Shown: positions 60,874 through 64,000 of the stretch, in pieces
How positions within the stretch are numbered: the first letter of the stretch is position 1
How the letters are laid out: each line of letters opens with the position of its first letter
The notes under the pieces: model-generated
Databases searched by the model: none
What the model saw: only the letters and a program-made list of their open reading frames with translations
Told to the model about the DNA's origin: nothing
Position numbers and translations under genes: made by a program
DNA from: an uncultured Alphaproteobacteria bacterium
GTDB lineage: Bacteria; Pseudomonadota; Alphaproteobacteria; HIMB59
DNA length: 64,000 nucleotides
Direction of reading: 5' to 3'
Assembly: GCA_902521485.1 (NCBI GenBank)
Contig: CABYRQ010000001.1
Coordinates: forward strand, 1-64,000

Positions 60874-61092
60874 ATGAAATTTAATCAATCTCAGATTAGC
60901 GAAATAATTCAAATGGCTTGGGATGATCAAACAAATTTTAGTCATATCAAAAAAATTTATGAAATTGATGAGGGTGACGTTAAAAAAATTATGAAAAAAA
61001 ATATTAAACAAAAAAGCTATGAAATTTGGAGAAAGAGAATTCACCAAAGAAGTGCCCAAAAGACACAACTAAAAGGAAAAGATTATGTCTAA
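60874..61092 (+). CDS. TIGR03643/DUF2805-like small protein
   Basis: QISEIIQMAWDDQTNFSHIKKIYEIDEGDVKKIMKKNIKQKSYEIWRKRI. Confidence 0.8.
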   Translation: MKFNQSQISEIIQMAWDDQTNFSHIKKIYEIDEGDVKKIMKKNIKQKSYEIWRKRIHQRSAQKTQLKGKDYV

Positions 61093-61549
61093 AGCATTAT
61101 TTGGAGCAGGATGTTTTTGGGGGCCTGAAAAAAAATTTTCTGAGATCAAAGGTGTGATTGAAACCCAAGTAGGCTACTCTCAAGGCTTAACTGATAAAAC
61201 TTCTTACGAAGAAGTTTGCAAAGGTAATACAAACCATGCTGAAGTCGTTTTCTTAAAATTTGATGAAAATCTCGTTTCATATACCAACCTTGTTGAGTTT
61301 TTTTATCAAATTCATGATCCAACAACTTTAAATCAACAGGGCCCAGATCGAGGATCACAATACCGATCATTGATAGGCTACTATGACGAAACTCAATGTG
61401 AAATAGCAAAGCAGATCACAGACAAGTTGAACGAAAGCCAATTTAATCAAAAAATTACTACGATTATAGAACCCGTAAAGAATTACTGTCCTGCTGAGGA
61501 TTACCATCAAAAGTATATGGAAAAAAAATACTCTTTTTTAAATTTTTAA
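61085..61549 (+). CDS. msrA: peptide-methionine (S)-S-oxide reductase
   Basis: ALFGAGCFWGPEKKF, VGYSQG, FFYQIHDPTTLNQQGPDRGSQYRS. Confidence 0.97.
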   Translation: MSKALFGAGCFWGPEKKFSEIKGVIETQVGYSQGLTDKTSYEEVCKGNTNHAEVVFLKFDENLVSYTNLVEFFYQIHDPTTLNQQGPDRGSQYRSLIGYYDETQCEIAKQITDKLNESQFNQKITTIIEPVKNYCPAEDYHQKYMEKKYSFLNF

Positions 61550-62199
61550 ATCGGAGAGTAGGGATAAATTATTTTTGGGAACTTATAATTAGATTTTTTC
61601 TTATAATGCTTTTTAATAAAATAATTTGATTTCAATTTTGTTGGCGAAATAATTTTATTTTTAATAAAGCTAAATTCAGAAATTTTTTTTATTTTTTCTA
61701 ATCCATTTCCTATTAAAAAATAGTTCTGACTAAATATATCCACAAGATTTGAGTCAATTTTTAAAGTTTTTGTCTTTCCAATTAATCTCCCTGATGTATC
61801 AATCTGTTGAATAGCTAAATCTTTTCTATTTGTGTCAATCACACACAAGACATTTTTAGTAAGTTTTTTGTTAATACCTAAAAAGAAATGCTCAAAGATA
61901 GAATAACCCACAATTTCTACTTTATGATCTATAAAAAAGCCTTTCATAAGCGAGTGACAATTTCTTATTGCTGTAAAGCGTGCTGGGCCATAATTTAGAT
62001 GCAATTTTTTGATATGATCAGCCTTTATTTTTGTTTTAGTTACTAAGTTTTGTAGCAATTCCGATAATATTTTTTCATGTCCATACTCACTTTTTATAGT
62101 TTTATCCCAAATGATTTTTTCATTTTTAAATAAAGTAATTGAACAGTATGATAAAGAGCTATCGATGCCGATTTCAAAATTTTTTACTTTACTGATCAT
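61546..62199 (-). CDS. tsaB: tRNA threonylcarbamoyladenosine biosynthesis protein TsaB
   Basis: IGIDSSLSYCSITLF, HEKILSELLQNL, LNYGPARFTAIRNCHSLMKGF. Confidence 0.82.
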   Translation of the reverse strand: MISKVKNFEIGIDSSLSYCSITLFKNEKIIWDKTIKSEYGHEKILSELLQNLVTKTKIKADHIKKLHLNYGPARFTAIRNCHSLMKGFFIDHKVEIVGYSIFEHFFLGINKKLTKNVLCVIDTNRKDLAIQQIDTSGRLIGKTKTLKIDSNLVDIFSQNYFLIGNGLEKIKKISEFSFIKNKIISPTKLKSNYFIKKHYKKKSNYKFPKIIYPYSPI

Positions 62200-63166
62200 T
62201 TTTGTGTCAAATTTTACTTTTCAAATTAGTACATCCTATGCAACAAGTGTGAATGATACAATTCCAAATAATATTTTAATGTATCATCGATTTGGTGAAA
62301 ATAAGTATCCCTCAACAAATATACGCGAAGAGCAATTAGTAAGTCATATAGAGTATTTAATGGATCAGGGGTTTAATTTTATCTTTGCTAGAGATCTTTT
62401 GTTTGAAGATAAATTACAAAAAAAAACTATTTCAATAACTGTAGATGATGCATATTTATCATTTTTTGAGGTTGGATTACCTATTTTTGAAAAGTATGAG
62501 ATACCAGTCACTCTTTTTTTAAATACAGAAAACGTCGGTGGACAAAACTACATGAATTGGACTCAGCTTAGAAGTGCAATAAGTCGTGGTGTAGATATTC
62601 AAAACCACACACATTCTCATTCAAGTTTATCTAGTCTTAGTGAAATTGAAATTGTGAATGAAATAGAAAAATCACAGGATCTTATTTTTAAAAATTTAGG
62701 TATTACTCCAAATTTATTTGCTTATCCTTTTGGTGAAAATAGCACTACTGCACAACAAGTAGTTTCTCAGTATTTTGATGCTGCATTTGGACAACATTCA
62801 GGTGCCTTTTCAATTAATCAAAAATATTTTATACCAAGATTCCCCCTAAATGAGAATTACGGATCTATTAATAGAATAAAAGATGCATCAAGTGTTTTAC
62901 CTTTCAATAATGTGCTTATTGAACCCAGCAACCCTTATCAAAGTGAGCCTATTAGTAGATATGCTTTAGATTTTAACGAGGACTCTTCCAACATAAATTG
63001 TTTTATAAGTGATTTTCAAGGATCATTTAATCCAACAATTACATACCTTAATAATAAGTTATTAGTTGAACTTAATCGTTTACCTGTAAAAGGCAGACTT
63101 AGGTTCAATTGCACAAAAGTTAATAATGGTATTTTCTGGTTTGGTTATCAGTATTTAGTTAATTAA
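62165..63166 (+). CDS. polysaccharide deacetylase family protein, exported (internal ATG preferred; ORF track starts at 62111)
   Basis: ILMYHRFGENKYPSTN, ISITVDDAYLSFFEVGLPIFEKYEIPVTLFLNT, IQNHTHSHSSL. Confidence 0.9.
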   Translation: MPISKFFTLLIIFVSNFTFQISTSYATSVNDTIPNNILMYHRFGENKYPSTNIREEQLVSHIEYLMDQGFNFIFARDLLFEDKLQKKTISITVDDAYLSFFEVGLPIFEKYEIPVTLFLNTENVGGQNYMNWTQLRSAISRGVDIQNHTHSHSSLSSLSEIEIVNEIEKSQDLIFKNLGITPNLFAYPFGENSTTAQQVVSQYFDAAFGQHSGAFSINQKYFIPRFPLNENYGSINRIKDASSVLPFNNVLIEPSNPYQSEPISRYALDFNEDSSNINCFISDFQGSFNPTITYLNNKLLVELNRLPVKGRLRFNCTKVNNGIFWFGYQYLVN

Positions 63167-63995
63167 ATTTAAATCGATCAAATTCTTGAAGATTATTTGA
63201 AGCAATGATCAGCTCTAATTTATCGACATATTTATCGCCGATCTCAGCATAGGCTGCTAAATATTTCACTTTCATACTAATAGGGTCTGTGTATTTTATG
63301 CGCTCATCAATTCGTCTAATGACACGAAAATTATAATAAGCTTGATGAGTATTGATGTTAAACATATACGCTTCAACACTCTCTGATAAATTTTTAAATT
63401 TTAAAACTGCGTGAGATTTATCCTCATCCCTATCTTGAGGAATGATACCTTTGTCTTCACTTGTAGTCCACTGACCATAAAGAGCATTACCCTCAGTTGC
63501 AAATCTAGACTGTCCCCAACCACTTTCAATAATTGCTTGTCCAAGAGCTAGTGACACTGGAATAATATTAATACGTTGTTTAAGTTTTCTAAAAAGTTTT
63601 GTGTTAATTTCGCTATAATCTAATTTATATTTTTTTGATAACCTAATAATCTCGTCAGTTTCGTTTTTATTTAATTCTTTTCTAGCAAATTTTTTTTCTA
63701 TATTTATTACCATTCTTCTTTCTTGCATAATTGAGGTATTCGAATTGTAAATCAAAGGAAGTGTTACGAGGTAAAATAGTTTTTTCTTTGTTGGAACATC
63801 TTGTATTTCTGAAAAATCATCAGGTAATTCTGATATTATAGGAAGATGACCAATATTTTCTTGCGTTAAAATTTCAGGAATAAAATTATTTTTTTTATAA
63901 TATTTATTTAAATCAACCCAATTATGAAATTCTCCTGCGTTAAGAGATGAATTTAATAAAAATCCAAAAAAAAAAAGTAAAAGACTAGACTTCAA
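63159..63995 (-). CDS. Bax-like glucosaminidase domain protein
   Basis: IPVSLALGQAIIESGWGQSRFATEGNALYGQWT, VEAYMFNINTHQAYYNFR. Confidence 0.9.
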   Translation of the reverse strand: MKSSLLLFFFGFLLNSSLNAGEFHNWVDLNKYYKKNNFIPEILTQENIGHLPIISELPDDFSEIQDVPTKKKLFYLVTLPLIYNSNTSIMQERRMVINIEKKFARKELNKNETDEIIRLSKKYKLDYSEINTKLFRKLKQRINIIPVSLALGQAIIESGWGQSRFATEGNALYGQWTTSEDKGIIPQDRDEDKSHAVLKFKNLSESVEAYMFNINTHQAYYNFRVIRRIDERIKYTDPISMKVKYLAAYAEIGDKYVDKLELIIASNNLQEFDRFKFN

Positions 63996-64000
63996 CGGGT

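Noticed and set aside
1-64000. CRISPR array, transposase, phage genes, toxin-antitoxin or known defence system
   Set aside because: No direct-repeat array, integrase/transposase motif or recognised defence gene seen in the ORFs or intergenic DNA

Overview
AT-rich 64 kb window from a marine alphaproteobacterium (SAR11/HIMB59/AEGEAN-169-like by gene content; lineage is inferred, not tested). It is densely coding. Content: an origin-proximal core (parB-parA-rsmG-mnmG-mnmE, rho, maf-aroE-coaE-dnaQ-Tim44-Smr) with one parS-like site and a candidate oriC; hslVU; hisBHAF; rph/rdgB; hrcA-grpE-dnaK-dnaJ; a cystathionine gamma-lyase/cysteine synthase pair; tupABC; dapB, nth, pyc, ispH; a complete retinal module (proteorhodopsin, crtI, crtB, crtY, blh, plus divergent crtE/ispA); and msrA, tsaB, a polysaccharide deacetylase and a Bax-like glucosaminidase. 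Best candidates for something undescribed: (1) two related GC-rich hairpin loci, 3.3 kb apart, that share CAC[T/C]TTCCTCCTC, an anti-Shine-Dalgarno motif, in the loop; (2) a sulfotransferase-like protein with an eroded PAPS-binding loop beside an intact TPR-sulfotransferase; (3) a DnaJ whose first CxxCxGxG zinc motif has collapsed; (4) a LeuRS lacking the usual N-terminal segment; (5) a 56-aa two-TM ORF absent from the supplied track. No tRNA, rRNA, CRISPR, transposase or prophage was recognised. All calls come from reading motifs and synteny; no searches were run.
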